In this document: piece by piece, positions 29,762 to 40,065 of the stretch
Layout: each line of letters begins with the position of its first letter
How positions within the stretch are numbered: the stretch's first letter is position 1
Origin: Leucocoprinus leucothites
Lineage: Eukaryota > Basidiomycota > Agaricomycetes > Agaricales > Agaricaceae
DNA: 64,000 bases
Direction: 5' to 3'
NCBI GenBank assembly: GCA_013368445.1
Contig: JAACJO010000003.1
Location: forward strand, 1 to 64,000
The notes under the pieces: model-generated
Seen by the model: only the letters and a program-made list of their open reading frames with translations
Told to the model about the DNA's origin: nothing
The model's database searches: none
Translations under genes and position numbers: made by a program

Positions 29762-30510
29762 TAGCGTGATGCTGAGCGTGAGCATATGCAGCCAAGTGTG
29801 GTTGAGCTTGATAAGCGTGAGGCTTGAAATGAAGCGTGAAAGTGTTTTCCCTGAGCGTGAGTTGAGCGCGAGCTGATTACAGACCAAGCGTGGACTGAGC
29901 GTGAACTGAGCGTGAACCGAGTGTAAATTATAGGTGTCTGAGCGTGGGCCAAGCGTGAATTAGCAGGGTCAGGCTTCAAGCTTCAAGAGTCCAATACCCA
30001 AGGGTGGATCCGAGCGTGGTTCTAAGCATGGTCATTGTAGCCTGAGCGTGATGTGGGCGTGATGGCGAGCGTGATAAGTGTGATATGTAGCGTGAAATAG
30101 TACTATAAGCGTGATGCGGACCTCATTGAGCGTGAAAAACCTGCCATGGCTCTACAACTGAGCCTGGGTGAACATCTGCAGGTGCGAAAGCGTGGTGAAG
30201 TGGGAAGATGCGTGATGGAACGTGAAAAATGTGCTGGGAAGCGTGAAGGTGAGCGAGGTTCTCTGACATCCCATTACTCCTATATCATCTCTTATATCTA
30301 CTACTACCCAAATCGGCATACTGGTACCGACATGTTCAGTATTTTTTACAGCAATCCCACTCTGATAACGACTCTAGTGTTGGGTTGGCGAAATGGCAAG
30401 TTATTTTGCCCTACATCTTACGATTAAGGCCTTCAGCGTATAGATAAGATCACCTACCGGCTTATCTGGCTGAGCGTGAAATTAAATATCAAGCGTGAGT
30501 GGACCGTTTA
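29762..30510 (+). repeat. Cluster of degenerate AGCGTGR motifs
   Basis: Within about 750 bases the core AGCGTGA or AGCGTGG, usually preceded by G or A, occurs about 20 times in plus orientation. At least a dozen one-mismatch versions occur as well (AAGTGTG, GAGCTTGA, GAACGTGA and others). Spacing is irregular, from about 9 to over 100 bases, and a gap lies around 30260-30470. Two or three inverted copies (CACGCT) occur at 30515-30540. The strand bias is near complete. It is not a simple tandem repeat, and no open frame explains it. Confidence 0.8.
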
Positions 30511-30544
30511 TGCATCCACGCTTAGCACGAGGGAGTCACGCTAA

Positions 30545-31030
30545 AATCACGTTGCCCAGATGTAACAGAAGAACTGCTGGGAAGTGTGGAAGATTGCATG
30601 GCATCTGTGGAACTAGATTTTCCTCGTGCTCTGGGCCGGTCGAGGAGCATATTCTGTATCCAATGTCATGCCGGAGCTGCCTCTCCTCGACTATCTGAAT
30701 CCTCAATTCGTCGATTGTTGTAGTTATAGGTGGAGGAGATCACTGTTGGATTGGGCAATGCGATAAGACACCGGGGCCTACAAGGAAGGTCGTTTACAAG
30801 GAAATGATTTTGTATGTCATGATTTAGTCTCAACACACCATGTGAGCCAATATTACTTTATCTAGGGTTTACTCACACTCAAAGTCATACTCCACGATTT
30901 CAGGCTGTAGAGGAGGCACCGAACATCGAATGTACACAATAGGGCGGCGCTGAACGAGCACTGAAATCTCTTCGTAGGCTCTTGGATTTTCCTTATCGAT
31001 AATGGGTCTATGCGACGTACTTCACCATGA
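30545..31030 (-). other. Possible exons of an unidentified gene
   Basis: On the minus strand, 30880-31010 can be read as an open segment ending EYDFE before a GTGAGT donor (IIDKENPRAYEEISVLV, then RRPIVYIRCSVPPLQ). Further along, 30545-30725 is open as TTIDELRIQIVEERQLRHDI and beyond. The amino-acid composition looks coding, and introns could connect the segments. No start codon or domain is evident. It may be a gene remnant next to the motif cluster. Confidence 0.3.
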
Positions 31031-32096
31031 TGTCATCAGCTTCAAGCTTGTTTGGATTTTTAAATGTTCAGCACGATGTTCCCCGTCCCCATACAAGCCC
31101 GATTTGTCACAAAGCTAGTGTGAAAACAAGAGTATGCAAATGGGGTGCTACTTGCCATTGCCCCGTGTTTGAAAAAGCCCACTATGTCAAGAGGTCGTAT
31201 TCTAACGAGGTGGTTGAATGATGAAAGTCAAGTTATAGGAGTGAGAATCCAAGACAGAGAATTCAGGCGAGCCCAATTAATCGCTACATGTCATGTCATG
31301 CGTATGTTTCTCTTCAATTTACCGTGGATGCTGCTGCGGGTGATCAGCATTCATGATCCACTGTTTCAACTCTGAACCGCATATATAACTTAAACCTCGA
31401 CCCCCGCTGACGCTTATATTTTCCAGGTGCTTATAAATAACAAGGTGTCAAACATGATTCCTCTCAAGGCCAAAAGTCCCGAAGGCGATTTGAATGCCGG
31501 GCTTCAAGATTCACTTGCTGCAGTCTCATGTAATAACCACTTAGCTTCGTGACTTTGGGTGGGCTCTGGTCAGCTTTTCATCACGCCATGGCACTAGAGA
31601 TGTACTTATACGACATTGCATAATTCTCCGGGCTGTCCTCTGCTTGACTATCGTCAATCAAAGTGGTGCGCTTCCGGTCTTCTCTGCCCTGGGCATAAAT
31701 GTACCATGTAAGTCGCATCATGCGACCTCTTGCTGCGCGCGCCGATCAACGTGGTCGCCTTCTGGTCATTCGGACAGACATTGACAGCACATGTTCTCAT
31801 GAGTTACTTGGTAATTTTGTCGGGCGCGAACTCCTGCTTAGAACATGAAAAGTACTGCTTTATGGTGGCATGGATTCCAAACCGTGAGCCTCACCTAAGA
31901 ATGGGTTAGGAGTTACTCTCATACCTCAGGCCATCTTTCGTTTATTTCTCTCTCGAATGCTGTCTCAAATTTCGATATGCAACAACGTCAAGAGCACCAA
32001 TATGCGTTTGCTGATACTCCGACTGTGAGTACGAGTCCATCCAGCTGTACAGAAGTAGCTTGTCCACAGCCGTTTATAACGGGGCATATCACTTCA
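31031..32096. other. Intergenic region
   Basis: No supported gene. Short frames (31027-31221 and 31145-31375, plus strand) lack features. An ATG at 31455 opens only a 34-residue frame. Confidence 0.35.
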
Positions 32097-32351
32097 CTAT
32101 TCGCCTCCCTCTGAAAAATTGTCGGAATCGGGGGTAGGATTTCCCCCTTGCCTGAAGGGCTGAGAGCCTACGCATCAAGATATTAGAAAAGATAGTCTGA
32201 TATATATATACTGTGATAATGTTTCACAGTGCCGCTACTCACGTTCGACTAGAGCGTTGTCAGAACCGCTGATACCTCTGGCAATGGAAATGCCGGGCAG
32301 GGCCATAGCAAGTGAAGCAAGAGAGAGAAGGGCAAAAATTGAGACTCTCAT
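32097..32351 (-). CDS. Small secreted protein, 59 aa
   Basis: The protein is too short for ordinary ORF lists. The start at 32351 gives a textbook signal peptide (MRVSIFALLSLASLAMALPG), then ISIARGISGSDNALVER. A 75-base intron (32242-32168, GTGAGT...GCGTAG) follows. The second exon reads SQPFRQGGNPTPDSDNFSEGGE and a stop. The mature part is about 40 residues, polar, Gly/Ser/Asp-rich and without cysteine, so it is not a hydrophobin or a cysteine-knot effector. An Arg just before the exon junction could be a processing site, as in secreted peptide precursors. Function unknown. Confidence 0.6.
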
Positions 32352-33688
32352 TGGTTAGAGTTGTCTACTGATAAATGAGGCAAAATTCCTAGACGAGGGT
32401 GGTGCTGACTGGTGCACAGGCGCTCCCCTTTTATGTTCTTCAATATCTGCGGGAAAAAAAAGGAGAACACTATTAGCACCTCAGAGACCGTGGCATCCGC
32501 TCCAGGTGTGGGTCATTTCTGGATCTGTGCTAGATGTCAGGATTTCACACAATGTGAAGAACTTCCATCCTAATCTTTGATGTTATATGTTACTAGACGG
32601 CCATACTATGATCAGACCAGAATTCTGATAACAGAGATTTCAGATTGATATCTCTGCTTGCTAAGTGACTCATAAATTTGTATTTCATACTATACCCCTG
32701 TAATGGAATAATTGGCCAACAAGCACGCTTTTTTGGAGCGAAACGCAGCATACAGATGGCTGCGATAGAAGCTCCTGTGTCAACTCTAGTTTCGTATAAT
32801 AAAGGGCTCTTCGCTGCTGGAGTAATAGCAAGGAAGGCAGCAAGAAAAATCAAGTTAATAAGGGAAATAAGTTGGCATGGATCCTACAGGCAAAATTACT
32901 CATCTTTGACATGAGCAGTATTTATCGCGTGAGAGTCACCATGCTTGACCTCGTGGGCTTCCTGGGCTAAGTACACTTTTTCTGTAGAAGGTATTCGTAG
33001 TGGCGGCTGATCATAAAGCATAGGCTCATGTGTGTCCTAGTTCAGCACGAAGGGCCACTCTACCAGACTCTACCAGAAACATCTACGCCAAGAGATGTCT
33101 CTAAAGCGTGGGTCGGTCCTATAATAACTCTATCCTTGATAGATGCCTGCTAATCAGCCGCGCGAGGCCTACGATCATGAAATCCTCTGACAAGATATCT
33201 AAATTAGTCGTTTACTGGTTGTTGTGATCCGGGAAGCCGTGTCTAGCCTTGGCCACTGCGCTGAGTGATATCTTCCTCAAAAAAACATAATGTCACATCA
33301 AATGAATCACTCACCAGACATAAATCTTCTATCAGAGTTGATCCTTAGACTTCCGTGTGAGAACCCGAAAAACATACCCACATCGCGTTCCGTTAGCATA
33401 TCTGGACGCCCAAAGACAGGACGCCCAAATACACAGATTAGGCCAACACTTCCAGGTTTCCGCGAAATGATAGCTTGTCACAAATACCGTGTGGCTCGCT
33501 AGCTCAACCAAGATCCTTGTCAAGACCCTATGCCAAACATAAGAGCAAAGTTCAATCGGTAAAACCCTCACGCTGTTACCATGGGATAGAGGTCATGTAA
33601 ATATTTGACCCCCTAACTACCTACAATTATATTGTACTATCTAGTGGAGTTACAATTCCAGATGACCAAAGAACACAGCACACTTCCT
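32352..33688. other. Intergenic region
   Basis: A minus-strand frame at 32593-32853 (86 aa) begins with a hydrophobic stretch (MIFLAAFLAITPAAK) that could be a signal peptide, but codon use and context give no further support. Nothing else stands out. Confidence 0.35.
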
Positions 33689-34915
33689 TCATTGCGTGGC
33701 TGTCGAAACCTCGACTTTGAAACTTGGGTGGCTTCCTACATTCTTGTTCTGCGCAAATAAAGTAGGTGCGCTCTCGCTTGAGCTGACAGTTCCTGTGGAC
33801 CTCGCGTTAAACTGAACAGTCGTCTCTGCTTCAAATCTTGTGAGAGCAGCCGAAGACCAAGCCCGGCCTTGAAACACGCGCAAGGTGCGATAGACTTATA
33901 TCGTCGGATTTAGCATCATCGATTTCTTCCCAGGGATAATTGCCAAGCTCACCTGCGTCTGTCCGAGGACAGGGAGCGCGAGATTCTGAATTGGACTGTT
34001 GACAGCGTAACTGACCAAAAAGATTAAACCGTTTGTGCTGTACAGCGCCGCGGACTCGACCAGCATCGATGTGACAGAAACATATTCCGCCGTTCCGCCC
34101 ATGACTTTACTAACCGAGTACCGCATGTAGAGGAGCCGAACGGCAATACATGCGGTGATGATGATATTCAGTGCTATTGATATTGCCCAGTAAGGGATTG
34201 CGAGATTGATGCTAATTGTGGACCAGAGGGTGATTCCTGGAATGCAGAGCATGATGATGAGAACGAAGGATATTCCTGAAGACGCAGTAAGCCTAAAAAT
34301 GCAATCTTATTGAAAACGATCACCTACCGACACTGGCCAAGAACATAAGACCAGGTAGAATGGCAAAATACCAACGGCCTCCGCGAGCAAAGAACATCCA
34401 AAAACGCCAGAGCTAGGGATTATCTCAACGTAAATAAAGGTCGTTGCTTGTAGCAGGGAGCACACTTGCGCCTTACCAGTAGACCGTCTTGAAACCAGCT
34501 ATTTATGATATACACAACATTACAGGCAAGAGTGAACAGGCCGCCACCTGCTGCGTACCATGCACCAGGGCCACCAGGAAAATTGCGGTTATCGATAAAC
34601 GCCTGCTGTGCAACTTTAATATTGGTCGCGTTGCCGACGTTGCCCATAGTGAACAAGAGCGAGATATAGACCATGCAAAAGTAGTCAAACCGAGTTTTCT
34701 TGTCTCTCTGGAGTAGCAGTTGGAAGCACCAGATGAATAGGGCGAAGTGGACCCCTGACGAGTCGAATTGAACCTTGTTCTCGAGGTTCAAATTAGTATG
34801 GGATCGTAAACGTACCGTAAGCTATGGTGCCGAGAAAGATGCCATCGAGAAAGGTGCGCTCGTTGTACAAGTCGAAAGAGGATTCCCCTGGTGGCGCGTA
34901 CGAGGTAGCACTCAT
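33689..34915 (-). CDS. Multi-pass integral membrane protein
   Basis: The start at 34915 gives MSATSYAPPGESSFDLYNERTF followed by hydrophobic segments typical of the many seven-helix orphan proteins of mushrooms: GIFLGTIAYG / VHFALFIWCFQLLL, YISLLFTMGNVG, LFTLACNVVYIINS, WYFAILPGLMFLASVGISFV, ISIALNIIITACIAVRLLY, and LYSTNGLIFLVSYAV. The C-terminal tail (about 65 residues) is Ser/Thr-rich and probably cytoplasmic. Four or so introns fit GT/AG in frame. About 350 aa. It may act as a receptor or transporter; no ligand or family motif is visible. Confidence 0.7.
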
Positions 34916-35690
34916 GATCAGCTACAGCTGAAGACTGGAATCATAGCCATCGCGAGGAAAGCGCTTTTGAGTCTGTCTCAAGATAGGCTGACCATTGGCT
35001 GTAATCGGAATGAAACTATACCGTGAACTTTGTTTGATAGGTATCGTAATAGACTGGCTTTCAAGGTTACAGGTCACGAGTCCATACCCGTTTGACAGCC
35101 AATTGTCCAACAGTCCAGGTCCGATGACCATCTGGCGATATGATCAGTTTGTGAGCTTTGAAGTGGATCGCTCTACGCGAGACCAACAACAGGCCTCCTG
35201 CTGGTGATGTGACATTTATCTGACTGCAACCACGATCTTCGGAGAAAAGGTAAACGCCGAGAAAAAAAAGGACACGGAGCGATACATAGCATATAGCACG
35301 GATTAGTGGTCACTTCCAGTCGGACAACCAATCATAGAGTTCGATCATAGATACATATCATGGCGCCTGATCATGGGAATCAGACCGATAGAAACAAACA
35401 AAGCTCGGGAAGTCCGCAATAGATGCAGTTTTATCTCCTGATGAGTTTTGGAACCCGTTGGAAGTCCTAGGTCCTAAGCACTCGCAAGACTTGTCGCAAG
35501 GAGTTCAAAGAGGAACATTCCGCATCGACTGTCCTGTTTTGTTTTCGGAGAAGTCCGCTTGTTCCGGCACGAGCCAGGGTTATCTTTTCTGTCAACTTTG
35601 AATGGGGTTACCGACTGCTGAAAAGCTGAACTATAGCCAAGAGTAGATAAATGAAACGCATCGTCGTAGGAGGTAGCAAGGCATTTGCGC
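34916..35690. other. Intergenic region before the array
   Basis: The 5' region of the membrane-protein gene. A minus frame at 35474-35749 (91 aa) overlaps the first array module and is probably not a gene. No other structure seen. Confidence 0.35.
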
Positions 35691-35699
35691 CGGCAAACC

Positions 35700-36830
35700 C
35701 TGCGGATGGGAAAATCCAAACGCGTGACTTCTTGCCTCAACGCGTCCATTGTTGTTGGTCACCTTCGTCGAACTCTTTCTTGCCTTGTCATCCGTCCCAT
35801 TGTGAGGCCAGTCCAAATCATGGCTCCTTTTATCAGTTTTCGACCTTCATCCCTTTCGAAGACACTCGACCTGGATACTATGCTAGACCACCTAACGAGA
35901 TGCGCTTGATGGCAGAACGGGTCAGCTGAAACTCAGATCGTTGAGTTCCCGCAGATTTGAGACATACAACTCAACCTTCTACTACCAGCACCGTCAGCAG
36001 CCAGCGCCAAATCACTGCATATTCTTACCCACTGCACCACAGCTCTCAGCCTTATGCGTCGCCCACTGGTCCGGACTCTGGATTATGCCTTCGACGATTC
36101 TCCGTCTTGCTCGATTATTGGATCAGTGCTCCCTGACTTCCAAGAAACAAGTATAATGGATTTCATGGTGTGAGAAATCTCGCATCTTTAATGTTTCCTT
36201 GCCATGCTTAACGGCGTATTCACTCATCGGTCCACTGTCAAACACTGCCCTTTACCTGGACACAACAGGGAATATACCGATTTTCAGAAGTTCTCTGGAA
36301 ATATGGTTTGGTTTTGTGTTCTCGTTTTAGTTATTGCGGAGAAATGTTGTGTTCGGTATATGTGCAAGTATAGACCAACGGTCGCCAAGGTACGCTACAC
36401 ATATTTCGCACTCAACACTCTGTATGCGATTGATAATTTGTGTATATCCCACAGAACATGTATCGTGCGCCCATTCCTCTTCGAGTTTGTGACTACAAGG
36501 CTGTGGGTCGCTGGGTGCGTTCATCATTCTTTCCGTTCGCCATTGACGCTCATAATCGGTTACATTGACTACCTGAACATTCATATCCACAATTCTCGAC
36601 GCTCAATCATTTTATGCGCATATGGTCGGCTCTTCTTCAAAGTATCTGTCTCTGGACCCTCCTAGGCTATCTCGATATGCTCTCCCAAAGGCCCAACCCC
36701 AGCCCCATCATTCCTTTGATATATGTCACCTTCCTGCTCTGCGCGTATGATTGGCTTCACAGCATATACTCTGTACTTCGACCCCCCGGGCTCGGGTCGT
36801 GATATTGATGAACTCAGGCTCCCGCCTGAT
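35700..36830 (+). repeat. Array module R2, copy a
   Basis: Homologous along its length to 62210-63130. Shared landmarks include an ATGGCTCC start-like site (35820), a block coding FDDSP...GSVLPDFQE, then RYMCKYRPTVAK before a GTACGC donor and a CCACAG acceptor. After it comes LWVAGC, and then a segment matching TTLDAQSFY. Frames are broken several times relative to copy b. The original protein is unknown to me. It sits just upstream of the first NACHT-like gene, as copy b does for the fifth. Confidence 0.6.
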
Positions 36831-36939
36831 GAGAGAAAGGAGGGGGTGCGAGCTTGACCGAATCTGGGTGAGGAAGGAATGGCATATATTCACAACATTG
36901 TACGCGGGGTTCAGTTAGAGTACAGACTCTACCAGTCGA

Positions 36940-37640
36940 ATGAAATAATCTTCGGAAAGGACAAGTTTAGTCCAATTATTATATTAATTAGTATACTTAA
37001 AAGAATTAATTGGTAAACATAATAATGAGATAAATAAGTATATTTGGTAAAGTGCAAGAATGAAATAAATTGTCCCCTCAAGGCACCTAAATCGTTATCG
37101 TTACTCATCTAATAAGAACGTTCACTCTTCGCGGGCTGAAATATCTTCTGGATCCATACAATGCATATATTCCTATTTACCGCACCCAGGGGTTTCTAAC
37201 CATAGAAGTTGCTGGATCGCCCAAGGACCCGCCCCAGCAAGGGACGCAATCACATTGTCACTCAGAAAAAGCTAAAGCTACGCCACACGGCTACCATGAT
37301 GAAGTTCAAGTATGGCCCTCCTTGTGTTTGGTGAATCCTCTCGCTCAATCTCACACACCGAGATACTACTCATATCTGTCGTAGCAGAAACCGGAAGACT
37401 ACGCTTGCTAGGGAACCTAGATGATTTATACAAAGTGTCTATTACAAGGAACTTCGCTGAGCGCGATTCTAGAAGTCGAAGGTGACGGTTCATACCAAAT
37501 AGGGCAAGGGTTTGGAAGGGAACAGTCCTCCCGCAGCTCAAGCGCGCTGTCTGTGGATCCTTCTCCCACAATACTGGAGTGCTGAATTGCCGCTGTAACA
37601 CCCTTGCAATAGCTTCCATAACGAATAAACGCTGGACGTT
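36940..37640. other. AT-rich insertion with a minus-strand ORF
   Basis: Between module R2 and the upstream flank of the NACHT-like gene, this copy contains about 700 bases missing from the equivalent places at 53.9 and 63.3 kb. The left part (36960-37070) is very AT-rich. The right part has a 113-aa minus frame (37278-37619, MEAIARVLQRQFSTP...) that looks moderately coding, with a Ser-rich end, but has no known domain. It may be a small mobile insertion or a fragment of another gene's last exon. Confidence 0.4.
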
Positions 37641-37812
37641 GCTGACCTAAGTCCACTGTGGTCTTGCTCCTCGAGGTTTATGAGCATCTGCACTGCCCCC
37701 CAACAGCAGTCCGAGCTGGTCACGGCTAGGCTCCTGCAGTCGCTCTCCACGAACCACGTTGACTGAAGTTCATTCTACCACCACATCGGTGCTCGAACCT
37801 CTTTTATTTTCA

Positions 37813-38729
37813 ATGGAATTTTTCAGGGACGCAAAAGATTTCGTGGTTACGAACCCTGTGTTCTTCGAACATCCTCAACGTGGACGAGGTACGCCATACA
37901 TTTTCTGCCTGAATTGCTGTGAAGTAATTGTAAAATTGCAGGCAAAAAGCTCCTTTACAATGCCTCTCGGATGGAGGCTACTCACGATTCAGCCATCAAT
38001 GCACTTGCCGCAGGGACTTTGCCAAAGACTCGACATGGTTCCATTCTCGAGGACCTATCCGCATGGGCTCAACACCTGAGTCCCTCCTTCACATCGTTAT
38101 GGATCTTTGGGCCTGAATCCAACTTGGCACACCTCAGTGCAGATATATTGGAGGATTCCTTGGTCGCAAGCTACTTTTTTTCGAGGGAGCTAGGAATCGA
38201 AGATCCCACACAATTTTTCCTCACCATTTCCTACCAACTCGCCACTTACTTCCCTGCCTACGAGGTACTCATCGATGCCAAACTGCACCAGAGCCCTGAG
38301 TTACTCTCCAAATCGCTCACAATTCAATTCCGCGAACTTATCGCTCGACCATTCCAACAACTTCAAGCTGGCGGAGAGATCACCGTCAGTTCACGACAAA
38401 TAATCATTGTCAATGGTTTAGACGAATGCAAGAGCAACCAGGCTCAAGAAGAGCTTCTCCGTATCCTGACCACAGAAACGGAACCACTACCATTTAGGTG
38501 GGTGGTTTTCACTCGCCCGGATGGTGCTTTGGACGGGCAGCGACTTGGGGCGAAGTTCACAGCCCTTCCGAACTTGGATGCATGGCGTCTAAAGCTCGGG
38601 AACTGCTGTGCAAGGCGAGGAGATACGAAGGTATGCGTGGTACGCCTCGAGGGTGATGGGATCTGGGTAATTTTGTTTGGATCTATGCATAAGGCTGCCC
38701 ATTGGGCAGTGCTTCTTTTTTTTTTTTAG
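37813..38729 (+). CDS. NACHT-like NTPase fragment lacking Walker A, copy N1
   Basis: It resembles the central NACHT region of fungal STAND/NLR-like proteins, which normally bind ATP and trigger cell death or immune-type responses. Exon 1 (37813-37888) encodes 25 residues ending EHPQRGR; a 53-base intron follows. Exon 2 gives LLYNASR, KTRHGSILEDLSAW, then WIFGPESNLAHL (about residues 79-90), where a P-loop such as GPAGxGKS is expected. Next are SYFFSRE, FLTISYQLATYFPAY and the Walker B IIIVNGLDECK (about 178-188). The reading frame is intact for 287 aa and then ends in a poly-T tract. No WD40, ankyrin or other sensor repeats follow. With no GKS/T, ATP binding is doubtful. Confidence 0.65.
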
Positions 38730-38969
38730 CACCACAGTCGACATCGAGCGTTTTAAGTCTTCACTTCATTAATCTATTATTAGTCCCACCTTCCATATAT
38801 GTATCTGCTTTTTCCTCCTGACAATCTATTCAGTACGTCCATAGAGCCGCCTTGACGGCTTTAAGAGGAATCAAGTTTGTTTCAAGCTTTGGCATATTCC
38901 TTTTTAGTCAACCTGATATTGTCAATGGGTATGGTCGGTGACTCAAGTCAAAGTTCACAGCTCTTCCGG

Positions 38970-38978
38970 CGTTGGGGG
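38970..38978. repeat. Left target-site duplication (9 bp)
   Basis: CGTTGGGGG directly abuts the left inverted repeat. The right copy is CATTGGGGG, with a single G-to-A difference at a CpG. Confidence 0.6.
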
Positions 38979-39250
38979 CAGACTCCTTCCCAGACGCCGG
39001 GATGCTGATTATGTAACTTTTTTCCGAAGTTCAACCAAAACTTCGTAAGTTAACGCATCCCGACGACTGGCACACTACATTGCTTGTCTTGATTTACCAA
39101 TACCATCCGTTGTCTGGCCATCGCAATTTGATCGATGCCATCAGCTCTCAGACGGCCATCATTAGGCCATCACTAGGCCATCAGTATCCCAACACAAATG
39201 ACCTCAGATGCGCAGGAACTGCGCCCGCCACTGCCAAATTGAGAAGGGCA
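38979..39250 (+). repeat. Left terminal inverted repeat, 272 bp
   Basis: It begins CAGACTCCTTCCCAGACGCC and pairs over 272 bases with the reverse complement of 45539-45810. Only five differences were counted by eye. The inner part contains GGCCATCA repeated three times at about 11-base spacing (around 39155-39190), with further close matches nearby. Confidence 0.9.
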
Positions 39251-39279
39251 TGCACTATCACCTGCCAAAATTGTTATAA

Positions 39280-40065
39280 ATGTCGACCTGATTGATGCTC
39301 ATTGTGACTTAATCATCCTAGACGCCGACACAGCCACCAGGACCGAGACTGTGGTTCTAGATTGGGAAGAGTACGTTGGAAAGTTTGATGTGGAAGAAGA
39401 ACAATTCAATGTTGATTGGGATGAGTATAATTGGACGGACGTTATTAGGAGGATCAGGAGGAACGGTTTCGCTGTTTGATTGCTATGGACTAACAGGACT
39501 GATTAACAGACAATGATGGTTTCATGGACATCGTGTTTGGATTTGAACTATTAGATATCTAACTATGATAGCTGTTACATCAGCGGACAGATACATATTT
39601 ATCAGAATCGTGATAGTGATTTCGGACTTGTAGTTGTAGTTTCATAGTTTGATATCATTTCATCTAGTCAGTATTTAAGGACTTGTATCTGGAAGATTAA
39701 ATGCAAGTTTAATCTTTCCTTTGTTTCCCGGACTACTTGTGTTTACTCGCCTTGCCTTGAATTCACTTGTATCATTGTTGCTGTCTCGAACCTCGCACTA
39801 CCTTAGACTTACCTCAAGTCTTCTTGGCCTTCTCTTACTGAGCTTTCGAGAATACTCAAGCTTATTAATTGAAGTAGGTTAAAGACCAGTTAGCCACTGT
39901 CTTACATAACCCAATCACATGTTGTGACACGTGACATTACTAGGCGCTCTGACTGTAAATCTTAACAAAAATGAGATCCAGCCTTATTGCCGCAATGATA
40001 TATCCTGCTGTATCTGTGATAGGAAATGATAAACTGATATCAGAAAAATGTAAATCCACATCTTC
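39280..40065. other. Left subterminal region of the transposon
   Basis: An acidic open segment (39310-39478, including VLDWEEYVGKFDVEEEQF and ending NGFAV) is followed by an AT-rich leader. It may be a 5' exon of the DUF6589 gene or a remnant of a third gene. No start codon is certain. Confidence 0.35.

Noticed and set aside
29762..30510. AGCGTGR cluster as a CRISPR array
   Set aside because: The repeated core is only 7-8 bases, spacing is irregular, and the host is a eukaryote.
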